46,896 nucleotides of DNA from contig CALDIB010000058.1 in the NCBI GenBank assembly GCA_937902125.1, positions 1-46,896 of the forward strand, read 5' to 3'. This DNA comes from an uncultured Treponema sp. Its GTDB lineage: Bacteria; Spirochaetota; Spirochaetia; Treponematales; Treponemataceae. This document shows positions 38,507 through 45,309 of this stretch, in pieces. Every line of letters begins with the position of its first letter. The stretch's first letter is position 1. The position numbers were made by a program, and so were the translations under genes. The notes beneath the pieces are model-generated. The model was given only the letters and a program-made list of their open reading frames with translations, was not told the DNA's origin and made no database searches.

Positions 38507-40710
38507 AGTTTCACTCCAAATTGAATTGAGGGTTCTATAGAAAAACTATCGTTTATATGCCAAATGCCCAAGCCGCCCTCTCTGTATCCCAGCTTGAACA
38601 AGCTGTAGTTCAACGAATCCAATTCAAGATTCAGTTCAAGCGCTGAAAAGAATTGAAGCCGCTTGGCCGGCTTTATGGAAAGCATGAAGCGGGTTGCGGG
38701 AACAAGGGCGAAAGACCAATCGTCTTCCCAATAGATTGGCTTGTAGTGGGCAAAGCGCGCGTAGGCTTCGGCGTTGAGCATTATAGGGCCGCAAAAGGCG
38801 TGCTGGGTTCCTATGCCCATGCTGAATATTTGCGTGGAAGAGGGACTCTTTGTGTCAAAGCCAAAAAGAAGCGCGAGGTAGAATTTTTGCAAGCCGCTTG
38901 TCATTCCAAATTCCCAAAAGCGGTCGGTGTCAATGTGGGTTTCAAAGCTCATGTGGGAAACGTCGGTGTTTTTAAGCTTTCCGTCCTTTATGGCAATTTT
39001 CGCCTCGTTGCCCTTAAGCTTTTTGCAGCTGGCCGGGCTTCCGTCAACTTTTGCCAGCGAATTTTTTCCAACGTCAAAACTGTAAACTATTCTGGAATGA
39101 GGGCCGGCGCATTTTTTTGAAATTACTCCCAAGAAAGTTCCGTCAGCGTCGTAGCGCTCGATTGTGACGCGCACAGGCGTGGGAAGAATCGAATCCTTAT
39201 AGATTAAAAGGGAATAGTTTTCCGAATGAGGAAAGCCCAAGGAAATGGCGCCAAAGTTTCCGATTGGAATTTGCCAAGCGGCCAAGGGAGCCTTTGTTTC
39301 CCGAAGCTTTAGGATTCCGTCGTAAATTTGCGCGTAAACTTTTCCTTGGTCGTCAACAACAGCGCCGTTGAAGTTGCCCTTGATTTTTATAATCGCGCTT
39401 TGCCTGTCGGAGTAAAGGTCGATTTCGTCAAGGGCCAAAAGCCAAGACAGGTAGGATTGCATGGCGTGCATGTCAACAAAGGCGTTGAGGCTGTATTTAA
39501 TCAAGACTTGAGTTTTTGTGTCCGCTTTCTTTTTTATGGACTCAAAGAGTTTTCGGATGCCAGTTACTGAATCGTCGCGGTTTTTTGGAGGTCCGTTCAA
39601 GATTCTGTCTTCTTCTCTTTCGCGGGCGGAAGGGAATTCCCTTATGATTGTCTTTGAAAGCCTTTTGTGAAGGGGAAAAATTCCTTTGTAAAAACTTTTT
39701 TTCGTCGGATTGACAAGCGCCATGCTGTCTCCAATTTTTGACGGAATGAAAGTTCCCGTGTTGAAGGGATAGTATTTTCTGCCCAAAAGTTTTTTGTAAA
39801 ACGTTTCCATTTTGGGAATGAATTCGTTTTCGTATTCATTTTGGTCGTCGCAGTTCCAAGAATTTACGATGGCCTTGTTGACTCCAAATTTAGTGAATTT
39901 CCATTTTCGCTCATAAGGAGGAACGGTGGGAACGATGTCTTCGCCGTTGAGTATGTTGAAAATGAAATTGTATTTTTTGTCGTTGGCATCTTCCCGGACA
40001 GTGACGTTTGGCGTGGCGAATGTGTAGGTGAAAGTTCTGTCCAGCGAAATCAATTCTTCGTCGGCCAGTATGGCGCTTAGAAGGTTTGACGACGCGGCTC
40101 CTCTGGAATGGCCGGTTATAAGAAGCGAAGATTTTTTCAAGTCTACGTTTCTTTCCTTTGCGTAATTTAAAAGCGCGTTCTTAACTTTTGTTACGGCCCT
40201 TAAAAAGCCTTCGTGATAAACGCTTTCTTGCGCTTTTTTGTTTGTTAAAAAATCGTCCCAGACATTGATGTTTGAAAGCCATTCCTCTTCGTTTCCGGGG
40301 GTTCCTCTAATAAGTACGATAACCAAGTCCCGGCCCGAAGGGAGCCTTTTTTTTGCCAATGAAAAGGCGGCCTGGTTTATTCCGTAAGTGTCGTCGTTGT
40401 AGTCTATGTCGTAATGCCATTCGATGTCGTTTTGGGCGACCCCTATTTTTGAATAAGCTTGGCCTATGATGTTGTCCCTGGTTTTTGGATGGGAATCGTA
40501 TGAAATGGAACAAAAAACGCCGGCGGCTCTGGCCAAGGCGTGGTTGTATTTAGCCTCGCTGAAGGGCTCGAACCACCCGTCGTTCCATTCCACAGTGACA
40601 GGAACGATGGTGTTCGCTCCTTCTCCGCGGCCGAACACGTCGAGAACAACTTTCTCGGCGTGGCAAAAGCCGCAGAGAATAAGAAAGGCTGTTAAGGCCG
40701 CTTTCCTCAT
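38503..40710 (-). CDS. secreted class 3-type lipase with C-terminal barrel-like region
   Basis: The 735-aa protein has a signal peptide (MRKAALTAFLILCGFCHAEK) and a lipase_3-like alpha/beta-hydrolase domain to about residue 300, with nucleophile S202 in ITGHSRGAASSNLL and the acid in NGEDIVPTVPP. The C-terminal about 140 residues alternate polar and hydrophobic residues (FYLALLFGFD, FSMGIGTQHAF, LEPS-type IEPSIQFGVKL), as in outer-membrane beta strands. I infer a surface-anchored esterase. The start at 40710 overlaps the upstream stop codon (ATGA); a longer reading would run into the membrane-protein gene. Confidence 0.8.
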   Translation of the reverse strand: MRKAALTAFLILCGFCHAEKVVLDVFGRGEGANTIVPVTVEWNDGWFEPFSEAKYNHALARAAGVFCSISYDSHPKTRDNIIGQAYSKIGVAQNDIEWHYDIDYNDDTYGINQAAFSLAKKRLPSGRDLVIVLIRGTPGNEEEWLSNINVWDDFLTNKKAQESVYHEGFLRAVTKVKNALLNYAKERNVDLKKSSLLITGHSRGAASSNLLSAILADEELISLDRTFTYTFATPNVTVREDANDKKYNFIFNILNGEDIVPTVPPYERKWKFTKFGVNKAIVNSWNCDDQNEYENEFIPKMETFYKKLLGRKYYPFNTGTFIPSKIGDSMALVNPTKKSFYKGIFPLHKRLSKTIIREFPSAREREEDRILNGPPKNRDDSVTGIRKLFESIKKKADTKTQVLIKYSLNAFVDMHAMQSYLSWLLALDEIDLYSDRQSAIIKIKGNFNGAVVDDQGKVYAQIYDGILKLRETKAPLAAWQIPIGNFGAISLGFPHSENYSLLIYKDSILPTPVRVTIERYDADGTFLGVISKKCAGPHSRIVYSFDVGKNSLAKVDGSPASCKKLKGNEAKIAIKDGKLKNTDVSHMSFETHIDTDRFWEFGMTSGLQKFYLALLFGFDTKSPSSTQIFSMGIGTQHAFCGPIMLNAEAYARFAHYKPIYWEDDWSFALVPATRFMLSIKPAKRLQFFSALELNLELDSLNYSLFKLGYREGGLGIWHINDSFSIEPSIQFGVKL

Positions 40711-41123
40711 TTTCCGTTCTTGATTGTCAAAATTCCGCCGATAATCAAGGCGTTCTTGGCCAAGACCAAAAGCCAGTGCAAAACCAAAACGCTGGTCCAT
40801 TCCTTGATGTAGAAAATCAAGGTGATGACAGTGATGACAATCCAAATCGCCAAAGTGATGTATTTAACATAATCGTCAAATTTGGCGAAGTCCATTCCAA
40901 AGGCCTTGAGCGCGAACATGACTCCGCAGGCGGCCAAGATGATTCCGATGATGACGCTGATTGCGGTCGCCGCTTTTCCAAAAAGGGCGGCTACGGCCTG
41001 AATCTCGGCTGATGAAATTGACGAGCCGATTTTCGTGATGAGGCAGAGCGCCGTGACGATGAAGTAGACCGCCAATGCCAATTGGGAAATGAAGATTCCC
41101 CATGTTCTTTGTTGTTTAGCCAT
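40707..41123 (-). CDS. small four-helix membrane protein
   Basis: No family recognised. The 138-aa product has four hydrophobic stretches (about residues 8-30, 45-66, 75-95 and 108-130) and a basic C terminus. ATG 41123 has AAGGAG seven bases upstream. It is the first gene of a three-gene operon with the lipase and aroC, each overlapping the next by ATGA. A role in lipase export or membrane insertion is conceivable but not shown. Confidence 0.7.
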   Translation of the reverse strand: MAKQQRTWGIFISQLALAVYFIVTALCLITKIGSSISSAEIQAVAALFGKAATAISVIIGIILAACGVMFALKAFGMDFAKFDDYVKYITLAIWIVITVITLIFYIKEWTSVLVLHWLLVLAKNALIIGGILTIKNGK

Positions 41124-41153
41124 GACCAAACTCCTTAAAAAAAGATTTGCTTA

Positions 41154-41182
41154 ATTATAATTTTTTTTTCTATTTTTTTCAA
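41154..41182 (-). promoter_or_regulatory. promoter of the membrane protein-lipase-aroC operon
   Basis: On the minus strand TTGAAA (41182-41177), a 17-bp A-rich spacer and TATAAT (41159-41154), with a leader of about 25 bases. Confidence 0.72.
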
Positions 41183-41196
41183 TCGGCGGGCGACAG

Positions 41197-41225
41197 TTGA
41201 ATTTCTTTTTTAAATTCATTAGAAT
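41197..41225 (+). promoter_or_regulatory. promoter of dapA
   Basis: TTGAAT (41197-41202), 17-bp spacer, TAGAAT (41220-41225), followed by GGAGG before the dapA ATG. It is divergent from the lipase-operon promoter. Confidence 0.75.
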
Positions 41226-41252
41226 GTTCGCTAACTTTTTTGGAGGTTATTT

Positions 41253-42158
41253 ATGATAAAGTTGAAAGGAACTTACACCGCCATGATCACGCCGATGAAA
41301 AAGAACGGCGCCGTTGACTACGAAGGATTCAGAAAACATATAAAAAACCAACTCAAGGCTGGAATCGACGGCCTTGTTCCTCTTTGCACCACAAGCGAAA
41401 CTCCCACCCTTGACGAGGACGAGGAAGACAAGATGATTTCCATTGTAATGGAAGAGCGCGCCGCCTACAAAAAAGCCTCTGGAAAGAACGTTCCCATTAT
41501 TGTCGGAACGGGAAGCAACAACACTCGGGACGCGGTTCGCTACACCAAGCGCGCCAAAGAAGCCGGCGCCGACGCGGCCTTGGTCGTCACTCCCTATTAC
41601 AACAAGCCCAGCCAAGAGGGAATCTACCGGCACTTTGCGGCCGTTAGCAAGGTGGGCCTTCCGATTTTGGTTTACAACATTCAGGGCCGCACGGGAACAA
41701 ACATCGCCACCGACACTTTGGCGCGGATAGCGGATTTGCCCAATGTCATCGGCGTAAAGGAAGCCAGCGGCAACATAAATCAAATGGCCGACGTAATCGC
41801 CAAGGTAAAGGCCAAGCATCCAAACTTCGCCGTTTTGTCCGGCGACGACGGATTGACGCTTCCCCTTTTGGCTTTGGGCGGAGACGGAGTCGTTTCCGTA
41901 GTTTCCAACTTGGCTCCAAAAGAAGTCAAGGCCATGGTTGACTCAGGCCTTAAAGGAAAGTTCGACGAGGCGCGGAAGGCTCACTTCCGCCTGCTTCCCA
42001 TTTTCAAGGCCGCCTTTGTTGACGGAAACCCAACGTCGATAAAATACGCCATGAACCTTAAGGGCCTTCCCGCCGGCGGCGTCCGCGCCCCCTTGGTTGA
42101 GGTCAACGCCAATGCCAAGAAGGTCATCAAGGCGGCCTTGGAAGCGTGCAAGCTGTAA
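41253..42158 (+). CDS. dapA: 4-hydroxy-tetrahydrodipicolinate synthase
   Basis: DapA condenses pyruvate with aspartate semialdehyde in the lysine/diaminopimelate pathway. The TIM-barrel shows TPYYNKPSQEG with the catalytic tyrosine and GVKEASGNI with the Schiff-base lysine. The usual GTTGE motif reads CTTSE: both threonines and the glutamate remain, the glycines do not. Length (301 aa) is normal. GGAGG precedes the ATG. asd, supplying its substrate, is the next gene, separated by a terminator-like structure. Diaminopimelate or ornithine for the cell wall may be the end use. Confidence 0.92.
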   Translation: MIKLKGTYTAMITPMKKNGAVDYEGFRKHIKNQLKAGIDGLVPLCTTSETPTLDEDEEDKMISIVMEERAAYKKASGKNVPIIVGTGSNNTRDAVRYTKRAKEAGADAALVVTPYYNKPSQEGIYRHFAAVSKVGLPILVYNIQGRTGTNIATDTLARIADLPNVIGVKEASGNINQMADVIAKVKAKHPNFAVLSGDDGLTLPLLALGGDGVVSVVSNLAPKEVKAMVDSGLKGKFDEARKAHFRLLPIFKAAFVDGNPTSIKYAMNLKGLPAGGVRAPLVEVNANAKKVIKAALEACKL

Positions 42159-42227
42159 GAACGGTATGTCGCTACGCTAATTTTGCTATAGGAAACGATT
42201 CAACTGCGCTCTCGCGAGCGCGGGCAA

Positions 42228-42269
42228 TCAAGGCCCGCTTCGCTTAAAGCCTTGACTCGTTCTTTTTGC
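42228..42269 (+). repeat. hairpin repeat, copy 2 (also at 20558-20599)
   Basis: This copy matches the minus strand of 20599-20558 at 39 of 42 positions and forms the same TCAAGGC/GCCTTGA-type stem. It is preceded by another hairpin (GCGCTC/GAGCGC, about 42206-42221). Confidence 0.65.
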
Positions 42270-42270
42270 T

Positions 42271-42309
42271 CCGCGGCTAAAATTGTCGAGCCGCGGCAGT
42301 GTTTTTTTT
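42271..42309 (+). terminator. terminator/attenuator between dapA and asd
   Basis: CCGCGGCT (42271-42278) pairs with AGCCGCGG (42289-42296) across a ten-base loop, then CAGTG and eight T. It ends at the asd ribosome binding site, so it either ends the dapA message or attenuates read-through into asd. Confidence 0.82.
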
Positions 42310-42318
42310 GGAGGAATT

Positions 42319-43425
42319 ATGGCAGAAAATAGAATAGACGTGGGCGTTTTGGGCGCGACGGGAATGGTTGGCCAGCGCTATGTAAAGTTGTTGGAAAACC
42401 ATCCTTGGTTTAAGGTGACTTATGTGGCCGCCAGCCCCCGCTCGGCGGGAAAGCCTTACCGGGAGGCCGTGGCCAACCGCTGGCTTATAGGCGCGGAGAT
42501 TCCTTCCGACGCGGCGGACTTGATTGTGCAGGACGCAAACGACGAAAAGGCGGCGGTTGGAAAGTGCAAGTTTGTCTTTAGCGCTTTGGAAATGTCTAAG
42601 GACGAAATCAAGGCCTTGGAAGAGCGCTACGCCGCCTTGGGAATCCCCGTGGTTTCAAACGCGTCGGCCAACCGCTGGACAAGCGACGTTCCGATGCTGG
42701 TTCCAGAAATCAACTATTCGCACCTTGACATAATCGCGGAGCAAAAAAAGAGCCGCGGCTGGGACAAGGGCTTTATTGTCGTTAAGCCCAACTGCTCGCT
42801 TCAAACATACATGATGCCCTTGCACGCTCTTATCCAAGCCGGATTCCCTGTAAAGAGAATGGTTGTCACCACGGAGCAGGCGGTGAGCGGCGCGGGATAC
42901 CCCGGCGTTCCGTCCTTTGACATGATAGACAACATCGTTCCTTACATCGGAGGCGAGGAAGAAAAGACCGAAAAGGAATGTCTTAAGATTTTAGGAAAGG
43001 TCCACGGAGGCGAAATTCAAAACGCCGCCGCGCCCCTTGTTTCTTCCACTTGCACGCGCGTTCCCGTAATCGACGGACACACTGCGATTGTCAACTTGGA
43101 ATTTGACCTTCCCGACGACAAAAAGCCCAGCCTAGAAGAAATAGAGCGCGTGTGGACTTCGTACCGTTCCGTTCCGCAGGAATTGAACCTTCCTAGCGCC
43201 CCCGAAAAGCCCATCGTAGTCCGCCACGAAGAAAACCGCCCCCAGCCAAGGCGCGACCGCGAGACTCAAAAAGGCATGGCTTGCGTAATAGGCCGCCTAA
43301 GAAAGTGCAACGTGTTTGACGTTAAGTTTGTGGCCTTGAGCCACAACACAAAGCGGGGCGCGGCTCTTGGCGGAATCCTCAACGCCGAACTTTTAAAGGC
43401 CAAAGGCTTTTTTGACAATCTGTAA
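42319..43425 (+). CDS. asd: aspartate-semialdehyde dehydrogenase
   Basis: Asd reduces aspartyl phosphate to the semialdehyde used by DapA and by threonine/methionine synthesis. The N-terminal NADP-binding motif is GVLGATGMVGQRYV, the active-site cysteine lies in VKPNCSLQTYMMPL, and AVSGAGYPG follows. The sequence is closer to the archaeal/fungal-type subfamily than to the E. coli type. ATG 42319 has GGAGG directly upstream, giving 368 aa; an earlier in-frame start lies inside the terminator structure and is rejected. Confidence 0.94.
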   Translation: MAENRIDVGVLGATGMVGQRYVKLLENHPWFKVTYVAASPRSAGKPYREAVANRWLIGAEIPSDAADLIVQDANDEKAAVGKCKFVFSALEMSKDEIKALEERYAALGIPVVSNASANRWTSDVPMLVPEINYSHLDIIAEQKKSRGWDKGFIVVKPNCSLQTYMMPLHALIQAGFPVKRMVVTTEQAVSGAGYPGVPSFDMIDNIVPYIGGEEEKTEKECLKILGKVHGGEIQNAAAPLVSSTCTRVPVIDGHTAIVNLEFDLPDDKKPSLEEIERVWTSYRSVPQELNLPSAPEKPIVVRHEENRPQPRRDRETQKGMACVIGRLRKCNVFDVKFVALSHNTKRGAALGGILNAELLKAKGFFDNL

Positions 43426-43506
43426 AAAAAGATTCCCGCGTATGTCGCGGGAATGACAGCATCGAGCAAGTCCGCGCGGGAATGACAGCATCGGGCTTGC
43501 CACTCT

Positions 43507-43594
43507 TGTCATTGTCGGGCTTGCCTTGTGTCATTGTCGGGCTTGCCTTGTGTCATTGTCGGGCTTGACCCGACAATCCAATCAACAGATTCCC
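43507..43594. repeat. 22-bp tandem repeat and left flanking repeat
   Basis: Units starting TGTCATTGTCGGGCTTGCCT occur at 43507, 43529 and 43551, with a period of 22; the third diverges after GGGCTTG. The stretch 43556-43594 then matches 45201-45239 at 38 of 39 bases in the same orientation and includes the hairpin TTGTCGGG/CCCGACAA. Confidence 0.85.
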
Positions 43595-43640
43595 CCATAA
43601 AACGCGAAAAAAAAAGCGCTACAAAAGCGCGAAAAAGAGG

Positions 43641-43668
43641 TTGACAAATTGCGGGGGGGGGGTATAAT
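43641..43668 (+). promoter_or_regulatory. promoter with G10 spacer, putatively phase-variable
   Basis: Perfect TTGACA (43641-43646) and perfect TATAAT (43663-43668) are separated by 16 bp, ten of which are an uninterrupted G tract (43653-43662). Slippage in the tract would change spacing (15, 16, 17, 18 bp) and thus promoter strength. With both boxes at consensus, spacing is the only evident weakness. Confidence 0.85.
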
Positions 43669-43674
43669 AGAAAC

Positions 43675-43795
43675 AATTAAAAAAGATGCTTTGCGAAAGT
43701 CTTTACGGGCTTTTGCAAAAAAGGCCGCGTCGCGGTCTTTTTATCCTCGCGAAGCAATTTCGCGCTAAGACCAGCTTGGTCTTTTGGAGGCATCT
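43675..43795 (+). other. structured 5' leader of the lipoprotein gene
   Basis: About 120 bases with three hairpins: GGCCGC/GCGGTC (43723-43737) followed by five T, resembling an intrinsic terminator; CGCGAA/TTCGCG (43748-43764); and AAGACC/GGTCTT (43767-43783) just before GGAGG (43786-43790). This could allow attenuation, but no known riboswitch is recognised. Confidence 0.55.
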
Positions 43796-45145
43796 ATGAA
43801 ATTTAGATCTCTTCTTTTTGTTTTGGCCCTTCTTTTTGCGGTTTTCACTTCTTGCTCAAACGCGGCGGGAGGGGGCCTTGAATCCGATTCGGTTGACCCG
43901 TTTTCTTCGCCAAGAGCGCTTTTGCAGAGCATAGACTACAAGAACACAGTCTCTTCGTCCTCAAGAAGCGCGAGGTCTGTCGCCGCAGATCATTTTGAGT
44001 CAAATGATACCGCTCTGGTTTCTGACTTTGACAGCGGCACAGATTCGTCTAGCAGCAGAGTTCGTCTTACAGGCGAGCGTAGCACAAGCTACGCGATTTT
44101 GGACATTCTGAACAATGAATGCGTGGCGGCTCTTGGAGGGCTTGAGTTCAACACGCCCTACACAAGTGAAATTGCAGCCTCAAGGATTATAGAAAAGGCT
44201 CCTGAAACCAACATAACAATAACAAAGCTTGAAGTCCGCCTTGACGAAAACGAGGAAGGCAAGGCCTATGTCTATTGCGATTGCAGTGTCACCAAAGGGG
44301 AGTCAAAATTAAAAACTCCTTTTGTTTTGGAATGTACAAAGAACGAGCTTGGAACCGTTGACACGCGCTTGTATATGAAGTTGCAATATTTGAGCGTTCA
44401 AAGCTGGCAGGACTTGGAAGTGTGTTTCAGCGCAATAGAGGCGACCGCCGGAAAAAAAGTAAAGAATGAGTACAGCCACGCCAATGGCGGCAGCAACTAC
44501 TACAGCGACTACTGGCAGCAATCTACCGTGACTTCTAGCCGCATAGAAAGCCATTCGGTAAGGACATGGCCAAGCGGCAGCAATAGGCCGACGATTGAGC
44601 GTACCACAAACCTTGTTCTTGGAAATTACAGCGCGGTGTATTGGAACAGCATAGAAAACGGCAGCCATATTCAAACAATCCGCTGCATGGATTCAAACGG
44701 AAAGGCAATCCGCGAAAAAGGCTACGACAACAACCAAAACGGCTGGACAGAATGGCAGTATTATGTAAATTTTTTGAATATCCCAAGCGGATATGTCATC
44801 AAAAAATTTGCTGAAGAAAATGGATATGTTCCCTACAAAATATGCGCGAGCGCAGAAGCGTCTGACGGCGTTGAATGTTGGAGAATGGGAACATACACAG
44901 AAAGCGATGACGATGACGCTCCCGAATATTTGCAGTTTGCCGTTCCTGACAGGAATGATAACCTTACGACTTACCCGTGCAAAGTGGACTCGGGCGTTTT
45001 AAATACCCTTGACGATATAGAAAGCCTTGGGGGCGAGCATCCCCATGCGAGCGCAACCTCATTCCCCAATGAAAAGAGCGCGGAAACTGTCGCTAATAAC
45101 TCTGGCTTGCCCGCGCTTCTTACAAGCTGGCTTAACGACGAATAA
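43796..45145 (+). CDS. lipoprotein of unknown function
   Basis: The 449-aa product starts with a lipoprotein signal peptide; the modified cysteine is C20 in VFTSCSNAAGGG, a spirochaete-style lipobox. Residues 25-100 are rich in Ser and Asp, a likely flexible tether. The rest has many aromatic and Asn/Ser residues (YSDYWQQSTVTSSR, GWTEWQYYVNFL), suggesting beta structure on the cell surface or in the periplasm. I recognise no family. GGAGG precedes the ATG at 43796. Expression should depend on the G10 promoter and leader upstream. It is flanked by direct repeats and followed by a terminator, a self-contained cassette. Confidence 0.78.
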   Translation: MKFRSLLFVLALLFAVFTSCSNAAGGGLESDSVDPFSSPRALLQSIDYKNTVSSSSRSARSVAADHFESNDTALVSDFDSGTDSSSSRVRLTGERSTSYAILDILNNECVAALGGLEFNTPYTSEIAASRIIEKAPETNITITKLEVRLDENEEGKAYVYCDCSVTKGESKLKTPFVLECTKNELGTVDTRLYMKLQYLSVQSWQDLEVCFSAIEATAGKKVKNEYSHANGGSNYYSDYWQQSTVTSSRIESHSVRTWPSGSNRPTIERTTNLVLGNYSAVYWNSIENGSHIQTIRCMDSNGKAIREKGYDNNQNGWTEWQYYVNFLNIPSGYVIKKFAEENGYVPYKICASAEASDGVECWRMGTYTESDDDDAPEYLQFAVPDRNDNLTTYPCKVDSGVLNTLDDIESLGGEHPHASATSFPNEKSAETVANNSGLPALLTSWLNDE

Positions 45146-45175
45146 GGGAAAGCGCGGCGGTTGACACTGGCTGTT

Positions 45176-45256
45176 GTCATTGTCGCGCTGGCTGCTGTCG
45201 TTGTCGGGCTTGACCCGACAATCCAATCAGCAGATTCCCGCGTCAAACGCGGGAAT
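45176..45256. repeat. right flanking repeat of the lipoprotein cassette
   Basis: Positions 45201-45239 match 43556-43594 at 38 of 39 bases. Degenerate TTGTCATTGTCGCGCTGGCTG-type words precede it (split TTGTCATTGTCG and CGCTGGCTGCTG), and the hairpin ATTCCCGCG/CGCGGGAAT follows (about 45233-45254), as it does near 43432. Confidence 0.8.
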
Positions 45257-45275
45257 GACAGTCCGCGCTGGCGAA

Positions 45276-45309
45276 AGCGCCGACCAAAAATGGGCGGCGC
45301 TTTTTTTTT
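45276..45309 (+). terminator. terminator of the lipoprotein gene
   Basis: AGCGCCG (45276-45282) pairs with CGGCGCT (45295-45301), followed by nine T. The T run overlaps the stop codon of the convergent beta-glucosidase gene. Confidence 0.87.

Larger units (their letters stand above)
43426..43795. other. 370-bp repeat-rich intergenic region
   Basis: No gene is apparent. It holds a hairpin (ATTCCCGCG/CGCGGGAAT, 43432-43454) that may end asd transcription, repeated GGGAATGACAGCATCG words, a 22-bp tandem repeat, a copy of the flanking direct repeat, the G10 promoter, and a structured leader. Confidence 0.7.

Noticed and set aside
41385..41410. DapA CTTSE in place of GTTGE as an inactive enzyme.
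   Set aside because: Both threonines, the glutamate, the tyrosine and the Schiff-base lysine remain, and the asd context supports a working pathway.
43507..43594. Tandem 22-bp units considered as CRISPR.
   Set aside because: There are no spacers between units and no cas genes in the window.
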